Position numbers and translations under genes: made by a program
Notes under the pieces: model-generated
Database searches by the model: none
What the model was told of the DNA's origin: nothing
Seen by the model: only the letters and a program-made list of their open reading frames with translations
Source of the DNA: Rhodospirillum sp047263945
Lineage (GTDB): Bacteria; Pseudomonadota; Alphaproteobacteria; Rhodospirillales; Rhodospirillaceae
Reading direction: 5' to 3'
Length of the DNA: 64,000 nt
Assembly (NCBI RefSeq): GCF_047263945.1
Contig: NZ_JBLAVB010000001.1
Coordinates: 310,001-374,000 of the forward strand
Shown here: positions 51,763 to 60,018 of the stretch, piece by piece
Layout: each line of letters starts with the position of its first letter
Numbering within the stretch: the stretch's first letter is position 1

Positions 51763-52179
51763 ATGGAAAACACTCGTCATTCCCCGAAGAGGGGAGGGGG
51801 GCGCGGTGAAGCGCCTACTCCCGTTGATATCACTGTGGGACGCCGCTTGCGCTTGCGGCGGCGGACCCTGGGCCTCTCCATACAGGACCTTGCCTTTGAC
51901 GTTGGCATTTCCGATTCGCAGCTTCGCAAATACGAGTCGGGGCTCAATCGGATCAGTGCGAGTCGTCTTTACGCTTTTGCTTGCGCCCTGGAGGTGACGC
52001 CGTCCTATTTTTTCGAAGACCTGCCACCCCCCGTTCCCTCGCCCGTGCCGGAGGGGGAGGCTATGCTGACGGATCCTCTCACCTGGCAGATGGTGACGGC
52101 TTTTGAGGGGATCCGGTCTCCGTCGCATAAACGGGCGGCCTATGCGCTTTTGATCAGCATGGCAGCCAGTTCGGAGTAG
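51763..52179 (+). CDS. XRE-family HTH regulator, second paralogue
   Basis: 138 residues from the ATG at 51763. VGRRLRLRRRTLGLSIQDLA, VGISDSQLRKYESGLNRISA and CALEVTPSYFFEDL align with the XRE regulator at 33529, but the recognition helix differs (SDSQLRK against TFQQIQK), so it should bind another site. The C terminus is helical (EGIRSPSHKRAAYALLISMA). No strong ribosome site, so the start is uncertain. It converges on the STAND gene; whether it regulates that gene is unknown. Confidence 0.82.
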   Translation: MENTRHSPKRGGGRGEAPTPVDITVGRRLRLRRRTLGLSIQDLAFDVGISDSQLRKYESGLNRISASRLYAFACALEVTPSYFFEDLPPPVPSPVPEGEAMLTDPLTWQMVTAFEGIRSPSHKRAAYALLISMAASSE

Positions 52180-52264
52180 ATCAAAACGGCTTGACAGGGT
52201 GGGAACCGGGGACGGAAGCGTTTGACGCAACAGGAGCGCCCGTCACCGATACCACCGAAAACAA

Positions 52265-52295
52265 CCCTGGATCCCCGCGTTCGCGGGGATGACGG
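52265..52295. repeat. R5 palindromic repeat, inverted relative to the 50355 copy
   Basis: CCCTGGATCCCCGCG TTCGCGGGGATGACGGA, an almost perfect palindrome. It lies between the convergent XRE and STAND genes, 40 bp beyond the STAND stop. Confidence 0.85.
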
Positions 52296-52334
52296 AGTGA
52301 AACACCGTGTTAATTCCTTCGGAGTCGCAACCAC

Positions 52335-55300
52335 CTACGATCCCGGGGCAGTCCCCCCGTGCCGGGCCTCCAGATCCTCCAGCAGGCGTTCGGTATCCAG
52401 GGCGTCGCTCTCCCGCTCCAATTGGCGGAACCCATCGATGGAGCGCCGCAGCACCCGCCGCCCCTCCTCGATCCGCCCGCTTTCGAACAGTCTCTGTCCG
52501 TAGTCTTGTCCGACAACGCAAATGCCATCGAGCCGCCCGGTTTTCTGGAGTATCTCATAGGCGCGTTCGACGAGGGGAGCAGCCTCTTCGGGTTTTCCTT
52601 GTCGCTTGAAAATCGAGGCAATTTCCCAATAAGTCGCGGCAATGCTATCGATGTCCCCGATGCGTTCGTATACGGGGAGTTCTTCTTCCTGTCTGATGCG
52701 CAGTGCGTCGTCGAGTTGTCCTCTTGCCATGAGGATATCGGCGATTTTTCCTAGTGTCACGGCGCGGGATCGGACGTCCCCGATGCGTTCGTATACGGGG
52801 AGTTGGTCTTCCTGTCTGATGCGCAGGGCGTCGTCGAGTTGTCCTCTTGCCATGAGGATATCGGCGATTTTTCCTAGTGTCACGGCGCGCTCTCGGACGT
52901 CCCCGATGCGTTCATATACGGGGAGTTCTTCTTCCTGTCTGATGCGCAGGGCGTCGTCGAGTTGTCCTCTTGCCATGAGGATATCGGCGATTTGTCCTAG
53001 TGTCACGGTGCGCTCTCGGACGTCCCCGATGCGTTCGTATACGGGGAGTTCTTCTTCCCGTCGGACGCGCAGGGCGTCGTCGAGTTGTCCTCTTTCCATG
53101 AGGATATCGGCGATTTTTCCTAGTGACACGGCGCGCTCTCGGACGTCCCCGAGGCGTTCGTATACGGGTATTTCTTCTTCCTGTCTGATGCGCAGGGCGT
53201 CGTCGTATTGTCCTCTTGCCGTGAGGATATCGGCGGTTACCCCCCATGACAGGGCAAGGTCCCGGTCCTCTTGGTCTCCCCCCTTGATGCCACGGGTTTC
53301 CTCGGCGGCGGAAAGGGCTCCCTCGGGATCCCCTTCGTATTGATAGAGGTCGGCAACGCGATAGAGGAACAGGCGCTTGCCGTCCGGTGTCTCCTCCGCC
53401 TCTGCTGCCCTCAAGAACAATGCCCGCCAAACGCCATAGGGACCCCGTTGGCGGGCATAGAGCTGGGCGGGCCGCAGGGCGGGGCGGGCTTCCTCCTCGG
53501 GCATGCGCGTCAGCAGTTCGAGAAGGCCCAGGTGGTCCGGGTCCAGGGTGTCGCTCCAGCTTTCGGGGGAGCCTCTCAGGTTTCCGGCGATCCAGTCCGC
53601 GATGCGCTTCCAGGGCGGAGGGCTGCCTTTGGAGCGGTTGCGCAGGTGCTCCATCAACAGAACGTGGAGCTTCCAGCGTGGTTGGCTCTGGTTGCCGATT
53701 TCGGGCAGGACGAGGGAGAGATCCTGGGCCGCCTCCAAGACCTGGGAGATGGCCAGGGGCTCCAGATCGGCCACCACCGCGCCCAGGGCGCGGGTAAAGC
53801 CGGCTTCCGGCCCGTGCCCAAGGGCGAGGAAACCCGCGAACAGGGCATCGTCGACCAGCTCCGCCTTCAGAACGGAAAGGGAGAGGTCCAGGGAATGGGC
53901 AATGACCGCCCGCGCCCGGTCCTTCCAGAGGGGATCACTTCTGTTGGGTGGGCCGACAGCGAGGTTCCGCTGCCTCAGGGTCTCCAGTTCAGTGGTGGCG
54001 GTTCCAAGGCCCTTGCGAAGGCGCGCGCCAACGATATGCAGGGCGAGGGGAAGGTGCCCCAGGGCATCGACCAAGGCCCGCGTGTCGGGGGTGTCCGCGG
54101 TCGGCCGCAAGATCCCCATTTCCTGGGCGATGAGGTCCAGGGCGTGGGTTTGGTCAAAGGGGAAGAGGGGGATATCGGCCCAATGGCCCTCGCCACCGAT
54201 GGCGTCGGATCGGGCCGAAACGACCAGCGGTGGGGTGCCGAGGCGGTCCACCAGATCGACCATGGCCTGGGCCAACGCCGGGGTGTCGACGTTCTCCACA
54301 TGGACCAGGGGGTGTGCTCTGCCGATCCGGTCGGCCACCAAACCGGGCAGGGCGGCTGTCCCGGCCTGGATGTTCAACATCGCGGCGAGGAGACCCAGGA
54401 TGGCCTCTTCCGTGGCCTCCATCTGGTCCGTCAGGGTGACGCGGATATAGCCGCCGGGGAAATGGGCCTTGGTTTGGCTATAAAAGCGGTCGACCAGATA
54501 GGATTTCCCGACGCCGCCCATGCCGTGGACCACGCAGGGACGGGGGGCCCTGCCGTCCTTGGGGAGGAGGGCGGTTTCCAATTGGGCCAATTCTTCGTCC
54601 CGCCCAACGAACAGCCGCTCGACTCCGGGGTGGTGGGGGGGACAGGATGGGGTTGGCTTTGTGGGGTCTCCAATGGTCAGGCGGCCATTGTTGCTTCCGC
54701 TGTAAAGGGAGTCGGTCGCATGCCAATGACCCCGGGGAGACCATTGCCGGAACCACAGGGTATAAGCCGCTTGCTCTCCTTCCGCCGCCGGTGGGTGCAG
54801 GTCGATGACCTGCATGCTGTTGGGATAGGTGTCCCGTTCATAGAGGCATCCTGCGGCCCATTGACGGAGCGTCCGGTCCGGATCAAGGGTTTGGCCGATA
54901 TCCGCGTCATGCACATGACCGCAGAGGAGCAGGTCCACCCGGTCGGCGAGTAGACGTTTGACGTCCATCTGATCGGCAAGCCAATCCAGCGGATGGTGGG
55001 CCAGGGCGAGGCGGAATCCGCCCAGGGGATTCCCGGCGCCATCGGAAGACAGAGTGCCGACCTGTTCGGTGGTCACGTAGAGCTTGCCGTTGTCATTGTC
55101 GTCTCCGGCCAGCCAAGCCGTATCCAGTCCGATGATATGGAGCGGCATGGGAAAACCGGGAAGGGTCAGGCTATGCCGATATCCCGGACGGGTATCCGAG
55201 CCGCCGTGCAGGCAATGGGACACGCCCCAAGCCTTGAGCCAAGCGTGATAGCCATCCCGGCGCCTGAGGACCGCCTCCAGGTCTTCTTGTGTACATCCGC

Positions 55301-55679
55301 GCGGTGCTCTCTCGTCGTACAGCCAACTGCCGAGTGCGTCGCTGGAGAGGGATAGATAATCCTTCGAGCGGAATTTCTTGAACGCGGCCTCTTCTTTGCT
55401 CCGATCCACATCGTGGTTTCCGGGGACGAGGAACAGTCGGTCCTTGGGTAGCTTGGTGATACCAAGGAGATGGTCCAGGAAGACGGAAGCGGTTTCGTAG
55501 TCTTTCTCCTGGCCGGACTGGGCGATATCCCCGGTGAAACAGACGAGATCCGGCGGCCCATCCTCCATGATCTGAGCCAGGTTTTTCTCCCAAGCGTCTC
55601 CCAGAACACGACGATCCCGCCAGGAGGTGGCCGCGCGGGCGTGGAGGTCGGAAATATGGAGAATCCGGATAGAGGTCAT
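52335..55679 (-). CDS. Calcineurin-like metallophosphoesterase-STAND NTPase-TPR protein (candidate conflict/defence protein)
   Basis: 1114 residues. (1) Metallophosphoesterase at about 1-310 with all metal-site motifs: SDLH (10-13), GD (50-51), GNHD (87-90), His228/229, GHVH (254-257). (2) STAND/NB-ARC NTPase at about 350-690: Walker A GMGGVGKS (386-393), weak Walker B LVHVEN, sensor-like VVSARSD (486-492), LPLAL (543-547), then a winged-helix-like region. (3) Helical linker and TPR sensor; five 41-residue units at 808-1012 are almost identical, then diverged TPRs to 1114. No signal peptide. Effector-NTPase-sensor order matches STAND/Avs-like conflict proteins. Effector substrate (nucleic acid or nucleotide) and trigger are unknown; a defence role is inferred. 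No second defence gene is adjacent. Confidence 0.9.
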   Translation of the reverse strand: MTSIRILHISDLHARAATSWRDRRVLGDAWEKNLAQIMEDGPPDLVCFTGDIAQSGQEKDYETASVFLDHLLGITKLPKDRLFLVPGNHDVDRSKEEAAFKKFRSKDYLSLSSDALGSWLYDERAPRGCTQEDLEAVLRRRDGYHAWLKAWGVSHCLHGGSDTRPGYRHSLTLPGFPMPLHIIGLDTAWLAGDDNDNGKLYVTTEQVGTLSSDGAGNPLGGFRLALAHHPLDWLADQMDVKRLLADRVDLLLCGHVHDADIGQTLDPDRTLRQWAAGCLYERDTYPNSMQVIDLHPPAAEGEQAAYTLWFRQWSPRGHWHATDSLYSGSNNGRLTIGDPTKPTPSCPPHHPGVERLFVGRDEELAQLETALLPKDGRAPRPCVVHGMGGVGKSYLVDRFYSQTKAHFPGGYIRVTLTDQMEATEEAILGLLAAMLNIQAGTAALPGLVADRIGRAHPLVHVENVDTPALAQAMVDLVDRLGTPPLVVSARSDAIGGEGHWADIPLFPFDQTHALDLIAQEMGILRPTADTPDTRALVDALGHLPLALHIVGARLRKGLGTATTELETLRQRNLAVGPPNRSDPLWKDRARAVIAHSLDLSLSVLKAELVDDALFAGFLALGHGPEAGFTRALGAVVADLEPLAISQVLEAAQDLSLVLPEIGNQSQPRWKLHVLLMEHLRNRSKGSPPPWKRIADWIAGNLRGSPESWSDTLDPDHLGLLELLTRMPEEEARPALRPAQLYARQRGPYGVWRALFLRAAEAEETPDGKRLFLYRVADLYQYEGDPEGALSAAEETRGIKGGDQEDRDLALSWGVTADILTARGQYDDALRIRQEEEIPVYERLGDVRERAVSLGKIADILMERGQLDDALRVRREEELPVYERIGDVRERTVTLGQIADILMARGQLDDALRIRQEEELPVYERIGDVRERAVTLGKIADILMARGQLDDALRIRQEDQLPVYERIGDVRSRAVTLGKIADILMARGQLDDALRIRQEEELPVYERIGDIDSIAATYWEIASIFKRQGKPEEAAPLVERAYEILQKTGRLDGICVVGQDYGQRLFESGRIEEGRRVLRRSIDGFRQLERESDALDTERLLEDLEARHGGTAPGS
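52644..53258 (-). repeat. Five near-identical 123-bp repeats encoding TPR units
   Basis: GTCCCCGATGCGTTCGTATA-type sequence recurs at 52653, 52776, 52899, 53022 and 53145, exactly 123 bp (41 codons) apart. Unit consensus includes GKIADILMARGQLDDALRIR and LPVYERIGDVR. The DNA is almost identical in neighbouring units, so recent expansion or gene conversion is likely. Each change keeps the reading frame. Confidence 0.97.
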
Positions 55680-55779
55680 AGGATTTTCTCACCAACAGGA
55701 TGTTCTAAAATGGATTGAGTCGTTCTATGGCAACGTCCATGAGTTTTTCCATAAGCGGAGGCTCTGTCAAAGAATCAAT

Positions 55780-55875
55780 AAAGAAAAGGGAGGTTTGGAG
55801 GCATCGCCTCCAACCGGGGGTTTTGGGGGCGGGAGCCCCCAAAGTGTTTCTGGCGCCCCCCTCCAACAAATCCCG
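55780..55875. repeat. GC-rich palindromic repeat between STAND gene and rbsD
   Basis: GGAGGCATCGCCTCC and TTTTGGGGGCGGGAGCCCCC palindromes, followed by GGCGCCCCC. A similar but non-identical block lies at about 50245-50320 (GGGGGCCAGCCCCC; GGGGAGGCTTGGCCTCCCC). It lies upstream of both divergent genes. Confidence 0.6.
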
Positions 55876-55903
55876 CATTGCGGCATCGAATTGACGCAAC
55901 GCA

Positions 55904-55934
55904 CAAACGAAAACGTTTGCGCAATCGTTTGCGC
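55904..55934. promoter_or_regulatory. Overlapping LacI-type operators upstream of rbsD
   Basis: AAACGAAAACGTTTGC (55905-55920) and GCGCAATCGTTTGCGC (55919-55934) are near-palindromes with the central CG step typical of LacI/RbsR-family sites. They lie 50-80 bp before rbsD. The likely binder is the LacI-family regulator encoded at 60019. Confidence 0.75.
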
Positions 55935-55983
55935 GGAGCAATTCTGGATCTTCGATTTCGCCCAAGCGTGGGAGGGGAATGCC

Positions 55984-56403
55984 ATGAAAAAGTCCGGACT
56001 CCTGAACCCGGCCCTTTGCGCTGCTATTGCACGATTGGGTCATACGGACGGTCTGGTGATTTGCGATGCCGGTTTGCCCATCCCGGTGGGGCCGGAGCGC
56101 ATTGACCTCTCCGTCATTCCCGGCCTGCCGCCCTTCGTCGATGTGCTGTCGGCCATCCTCGACGAGGTGCAGGTGGAGCGGGCCGTTCTGGCCAGCGAAT
56201 ACACCCAGGCCAGCCCCGCCCACCATGCCAAGACCATGACCCTGCTCAACCGGGCCAGCGCGGCCCAGGGGAGCGGGCTCGAAATGGACGCGGTGACTCA
56301 CGAGGCCTTCAAGCGGCTGGTGGCCGATTGCAAGGCCGTCATCCGCACCGGGGAGTGCACCCCTTACGCCAATATCATCCTCTATTCCGGCGTACCGTTT
56401 TAG
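55984..56403 (+). CDS. rbsD: D-ribose pyranase
   Basis: 139 residues, equal to E. coli RbsD. Start ATG 55984 has a GGAGGGG site. It has the family sequence LCAAIARLGHTDGLVICDAG with catalytic His, PIPVGPERIDLSV, FKRLVADCKAVIRTGECTPY and ends IILYSGVPF. It converts beta-pyranose ribose to the beta-furanose form used by ribokinase. It is the first gene of the rbs operon, directly below the LacI-type operator. Confidence 0.95.
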   Translation: MKKSGLLNPALCAAIARLGHTDGLVICDAGLPIPVGPERIDLSVIPGLPPFVDVLSAILDEVQVERAVLASEYTQASPAHHAKTMTLLNRASAAQGSGLEMDAVTHEAFKRLVADCKAVIRTGECTPYANIILYSGVPF

Positions 56404-56439
56404 GGCTTCTGGACACCGAACAGGCAGGGGGAAAAGGCC

Positions 56440-57924
56440 ATGGCGGCGGTTCTCGAGCTTTCCGATATCTCCAAGACCTTCGGGACAATCAAGGTCCTCG
56501 ACCGGGTGTCGCTGACCGCCCAGGCCGGGCGGGTGCTCGCCCTGGTGGGGGAAAACGGGGCGGGGAAATCCACGCTCATGAAGATTGTCATGGGCATTTA
56601 CCACCCGGATCCCGGTGGCGAGGTCCGGTTGGAGGGGAAGCCGGTTTCCTTCGCCGGTCCGCGCCAGGCCATGGATGCGGGGATCGCGATCATTCACCAG
56701 GAACTGAACCTGCTGCCCGATCTGTCCGTGGCGGAGAATATCTTCCTGGGGCGGGAGCCCGTGAACGCCATTGGCGCGATCGACTGGGCCGGGTTGAACG
56801 CCAAGTCACGGGAGTTGCTCTCGCGCCTGAAGCAGGACCATGTGGATCCCCGGTGGCCCCTGCGCCGCCTGGGGGTGGGGGCGCAACAGATGGTGGAGAT
56901 CACCCGCGCCCTGTCCTTGGACGCCAAGGTCATCATCATGGATGAGCCCACGGACGCGTTGACCGACGTGGAGACGGCCATCCTGTTCGAGGCCATCGAC
57001 CACCTGCGGTCCGAAGGCAAGGCCATCATCTATATTTCCCACCGCCTGAACGAGATCTTCAGCCTCTGCGATGATGTGGTGGTGTTGCGGGATGGCGGCT
57101 TTGTCCACCAGGGGCCCGTGGCTGAGTTGGATGAACCGGCCCTGATCCGCCATATGGTCGGTCGGGACATCACCGAGCAATACCCCTGGGTCGCCACCGA
57201 GCCCGGCTCGGCCCGACTGGAGGTCAAGGGGCTGTGCGCGCCGGGGATCCGGGATATCACCTTCGAGGCCCATGCCGGAGAGGTCGTCGGCTTCGCCGGG
57301 CTGATGGGTGCCGGGCGGACCGAACTGGCCCGGGCCATCTATGGCGCCAATCCGGCCACGGCGGGCACACTGCTGGTGGACGGGGCCGAGGTTGCCATCC
57401 GCTCCCCCGGGGATGGGGTCCAGCTGGGTATCGCCTATGTGACCGAGGACCGGAAGAGTGATGGCCTGATCCAACCCCATGCGATCCGGGCGAATATGGC
57501 GCTCGGCGCGCTGAAGCGCTTTTCGCCGGGCTGGATCGTCCGGTCCGGGTTGGAGAAGGGGGGGGTGGGGCGCTTCATGGAGCGCTTCGCCATCAAGGCT
57601 GCGGGGCCAGAGGCGCCGGTTTCCTCCCTTTCCGGCGGCAACCAGCAAAAGGTGTCTTTGGCCAAATGTCTGCTCGCCGATCCCCGGATCGTCATCCTCG
57701 ACGAACCCACCCGGGGGGTGGACGTGGGGGCGCGGCGGGAGATCTACGGATTGATCAATGAATTGAAGACACAGGGCCTGTGTGTGTTGCTGATGTCTTC
57801 GGACATGGCGGAACTGTTGGGCCTGTCGGACCGGATCCTGGTGCTGTCCCGGGGGCGGCTCACCGGCGCCTTCGCGCGGGGTGAGGCCACCCAGGAACGC
57901 ATCATGGAACGGGCCGTCGCCTGA
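56440..57924 (+). CDS. rbsA: Ribose ABC transporter ATPase
   Basis: 494 residues. Two ABC modules: Walker A GENGAGKST, IIHQELNLLPDLSVAENIFL and VIIMDEPTDAL in the first; GLMGAGRTEL, SSLSGGNQQKVSLAKCL and VILDEPTRGVDVGARREIY in the second. These are standard RbsA/carbohydrate-uptake transporter-2 features. It powers import through RbsC. Starts 36 bp after rbsD. Confidence 0.95.
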   Translation: MAAVLELSDISKTFGTIKVLDRVSLTAQAGRVLALVGENGAGKSTLMKIVMGIYHPDPGGEVRLEGKPVSFAGPRQAMDAGIAIIHQELNLLPDLSVAENIFLGREPVNAIGAIDWAGLNAKSRELLSRLKQDHVDPRWPLRRLGVGAQQMVEITRALSLDAKVIIMDEPTDALTDVETAILFEAIDHLRSEGKAIIYISHRLNEIFSLCDDVVVLRDGGFVHQGPVAELDEPALIRHMVGRDITEQYPWVATEPGSARLEVKGLCAPGIRDITFEAHAGEVVGFAGLMGAGRTELARAIYGANPATAGTLLVDGAEVAIRSPGDGVQLGIAYVTEDRKSDGLIQPHAIRANMALGALKRFSPGWIVRSGLEKGGVGRFMERFAIKAAGPEAPVSSLSGGNQQKVSLAKCLLADPRIVILDEPTRGVDVGARREIYGLINELKTQGLCVLLMSSDMAELLGLSDRILVLSRGRLTGAFARGEATQERIMERAVA

Positions 57925-57954
57925 GCCGATTGAAGAGAGGGAGGGACCAGGACC

Positions 57955-59001
57955 ATGGTCACGTCATCATCCAATGCCACGGCCACCGTTGGCTCTCCCG
58001 GAGACCCCCCCGGCGGCGGCCCCGGCGCGGCGCCGCCCCAACCGGGCCGGTTGGCCGGTCTGGGGCGAGTCCTGTCCGCCAACAAGTCCCTGGTCGGGTT
58101 GTTGGTGTTGATGGCTCTGGTCTCTCTCTATAGTCCCAATTTCCTGACCGTGGACAATCTGCTGAATATCCTGCGGCAGACCTCCATCAATGCGATTATC
58201 GCCTTTGGCATGACCTTCGTCATCCTGACGGCGGGCATTGATCTGTCGGTGGGGTCGGTTCTGGCCTTTACCGGTGCGGTCTGCGCCAGTCTGGTGGCGG
58301 CGAATATGAGCCTTTGGGTGGCCATTCCCGCGACCCTGGTCCTGGGCGCGGCCCTGGGGGCAACCAACGGCGTGATCATCAGCGTGGGCGGTGTCCAGCC
58401 CTTCATCGCCACCCTGGTGGGCATGACGGCCTTGCGGGGGGCAACCCTGGTTTTCACCGATGGGCGCCCGATCGGCACCATCGACGGGGCCTCGGCCGAT
58501 GCCTTCTGGGCCGTCGGCGGAGAGTATGTGTTCGGCCTGCCCGTACCCGTGCTCATCATGATCGGCGTGTTCCTGCTCTGCTGGTTCGTGCTGTCCCATA
58601 TGCGCTTTGGTCGGCAGGTTTATGCCCTGGGGGGCAATGAACAGGTGGCCCGCCTGGCCGGGATCGCCGTGGGGCGGGCGAAGGTGGCGGTCTATGCCGT
58701 CTCGGGGCTGCTGGCCGCCCTTGCCGGGATCGTGATCACCGCGCGCCTGGAAAGTGCTCAACCCACGGCCGGGACGTCCTATGAATTGGATGCCATCGCC
58801 GCCGTGGTCCTGGGGGGCACCAGCCTGATGGGCGGGCGCGGAACCCTCTTCGGTACCCTGGTGGGTGCGCTGATCATCGGCGTGCTCAACAACGCGCTCA
58901 ATCTGATGGATGTTTCTTCCTACTACCAGATGATCGCCAAGGGCGCCGTCATCCTGCTGGCCGTGCTGGTCGATAGCCGCAGCAAGGCCAGTGGGGCTTG
59001 A
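57955..59001 (+). CDS. rbsC: Ribose ABC transporter permease
   Basis: 348 residues, somewhat longer than E. coli RbsC (321) because of a Pro/Gly-rich N-terminal 35 residues (GDPPGGGPGAAPPQPGRL). It has about 10 TM helices and BPD_transp_2 motifs: INAIIAFGMTFVILTAGIDLS, VALGG-like YALGGNEQVARLAGI, and AIAAVVLGGTSLMGGRGT. It pairs with RbsA and RbsB. Confidence 0.95.
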   Translation: MVTSSSNATATVGSPGDPPGGGPGAAPPQPGRLAGLGRVLSANKSLVGLLVLMALVSLYSPNFLTVDNLLNILRQTSINAIIAFGMTFVILTAGIDLSVGSVLAFTGAVCASLVAANMSLWVAIPATLVLGAALGATNGVIISVGGVQPFIATLVGMTALRGATLVFTDGRPIGTIDGASADAFWAVGGEYVFGLPVPVLIMIGVFLLCWFVLSHMRFGRQVYALGGNEQVARLAGIAVGRAKVAVYAVSGLLAALAGIVITARLESAQPTAGTSYELDAIAAVVLGGTSLMGGRGTLFGTLVGALIIGVLNNALNLMDVSSYYQMIAKGAVILLAVLVDSRSKASGA

Positions 59002-59057
59002 GTAGCCTAGAGTGAAACCAAGCCTTTCAACGAAAGAAGAGTGAGGGAGTACGGAAC

Positions 59058-59939
59058 GTGCGCAAAATTTTGATGGCGGCCGTCGCCGCTGCGGCCTTGA
59101 TGGGGGGCGTTTCCGCCGCTCAGGCCGCCGATAAATTGGCCCTGGTGGTCTCCACCCTGAACAACCCCTTCTTCGTGACCCTGAAGGATGGGGCCGAAGC
59201 CAAGGCCAAGGAGCTGGGTTACGAGCTGTTGGTTCTCGACAGCCAGAACGACCCGGCCAAGGAACTGGCCAATGTGGAAGATGTGATCAACAAGGACATC
59301 AAGGTCCTGCTGATCAACCCCACGGATTCCGACGCCGTCCGCACGGCGGCCCGCGCCGCCAACCGGGCCGATATTCCCGTGGTGACCCTGGACCGCGCCG
59401 CCAATGGCGCCAAGGTGGTCAGCCATATCGCCTCGGACAACGTGGCCGGTGGCAAGATGGCCGGCGAGTTGATCGTCTCCCTGTTGCCGAATGGCGGCAA
59501 GGTGATTGAACTCCAGGGCGTGCCCGGAACGTCTGCGGCCCGGGATCGGGGCGAGGGCTTCCACGCGGCGGTGGACGGCGTGTCCGGGATCGAGGTTGTG
59601 GCCAGTCAGCCCGCTGACTTTGACCGGACCAAGGGCTTGAACGTCATGGAGAACCTGCTCCAGAGCAATCCGGATGTGAACGCCGTTTTCGCCCATAACG
59701 ACGAAATGGCCCTGGGCGCCATCAAGGCCATCGAGGCTGCGGGGAAGACGGTGCTGGTCGTGGGCTTTGATGGAACCGACGATGGAATCGCCGCAGTGCA
59801 GGCGGGGTCCATGGTGGCCACCGTTGCCCAACAGGCCGATCGCATCGGCTCCATGGGTGTGGAGACTGCGGACAAGATCGTCAAGGGTGAAACCGTTCCG
59901 GAATACACCCCTGTCCCCTTGAAGATGATCCAGAAATAG
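59058..59939 (+). CDS. rbsB: Ribose ABC transporter periplasmic binding protein
   Basis: 293 residues, close to E. coli RbsB (296). An N-terminal signal peptide (cleavage near AAQAAD) is followed by the type I binding fold: LALVVSTLNNPFFVTLKDGA, LLINPTDSDAV, VVTLDRAANG, IASDNVAGGKMAG and VFAHNDEMALGAIKAIE. Asn/Phe/Asp/Arg residues at ribose-contact positions appear conserved. It starts 56 bp after rbsC, with rbsR downstream. Confidence 0.95.
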   Translation: MRKILMAAVAAAALMGGVSAAQAADKLALVVSTLNNPFFVTLKDGAEAKAKELGYELLVLDSQNDPAKELANVEDVINKDIKVLLINPTDSDAVRTAARAANRADIPVVTLDRAANGAKVVSHIASDNVAGGKMAGELIVSLLPNGGKVIELQGVPGTSAARDRGEGFHAAVDGVSGIEVVASQPADFDRTKGLNVMENLLQSNPDVNAVFAHNDEMALGAIKAIEAAGKTVLVVGFDGTDDGIAAVQAGSMVATVAQQADRIGSMGVETADKIVKGETVPEYTPVPLKMIQK

Positions 59940-59965
59940 GCGACCTGATTCGTCGCGACAAAAGG

Positions 59966-60002
59966 GGTCTCGCCACGTCGGACAGTCCGGTGCGGCGAGG
60001 CC
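59966..60002 (+). terminator. Hairpin between rbsB and rbsR
   Basis: Stem GGTCTCGCC / GGCGAGGCC (one wobble) enclosing GTCGGACAGTCCGG. No T-run follows, so it probably limits read-through or decay rather than fully terminating. It lies 27 bp after the rbsB stop and 17 bp before rbsR. Confidence 0.45.
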
Positions 60003-60018
60003 AACCCAAGGGGGGACC

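Noticed and set aside
52644..53258. Possible CRISPR array from regularly spaced repeats
   Set aside because: Repeats of 123 bp are head to tail with no unique spacers and encode TPR units in frame. The 12-bp and 26-bp arrays likewise have no spacers.
53271..54953. 560-codon open frame on the plus strand
   Set aside because: It is antisense to the STAND gene, whose motifs are clear on the other strand. No domain is recognisable in the plus-strand product.
51763..55679. XRE regulator plus STAND gene as a two-gene defence operon
   Set aside because: The genes converge and are separated by an R5 repeat, so they are not an operon. A regulatory link remains possible but has no support.
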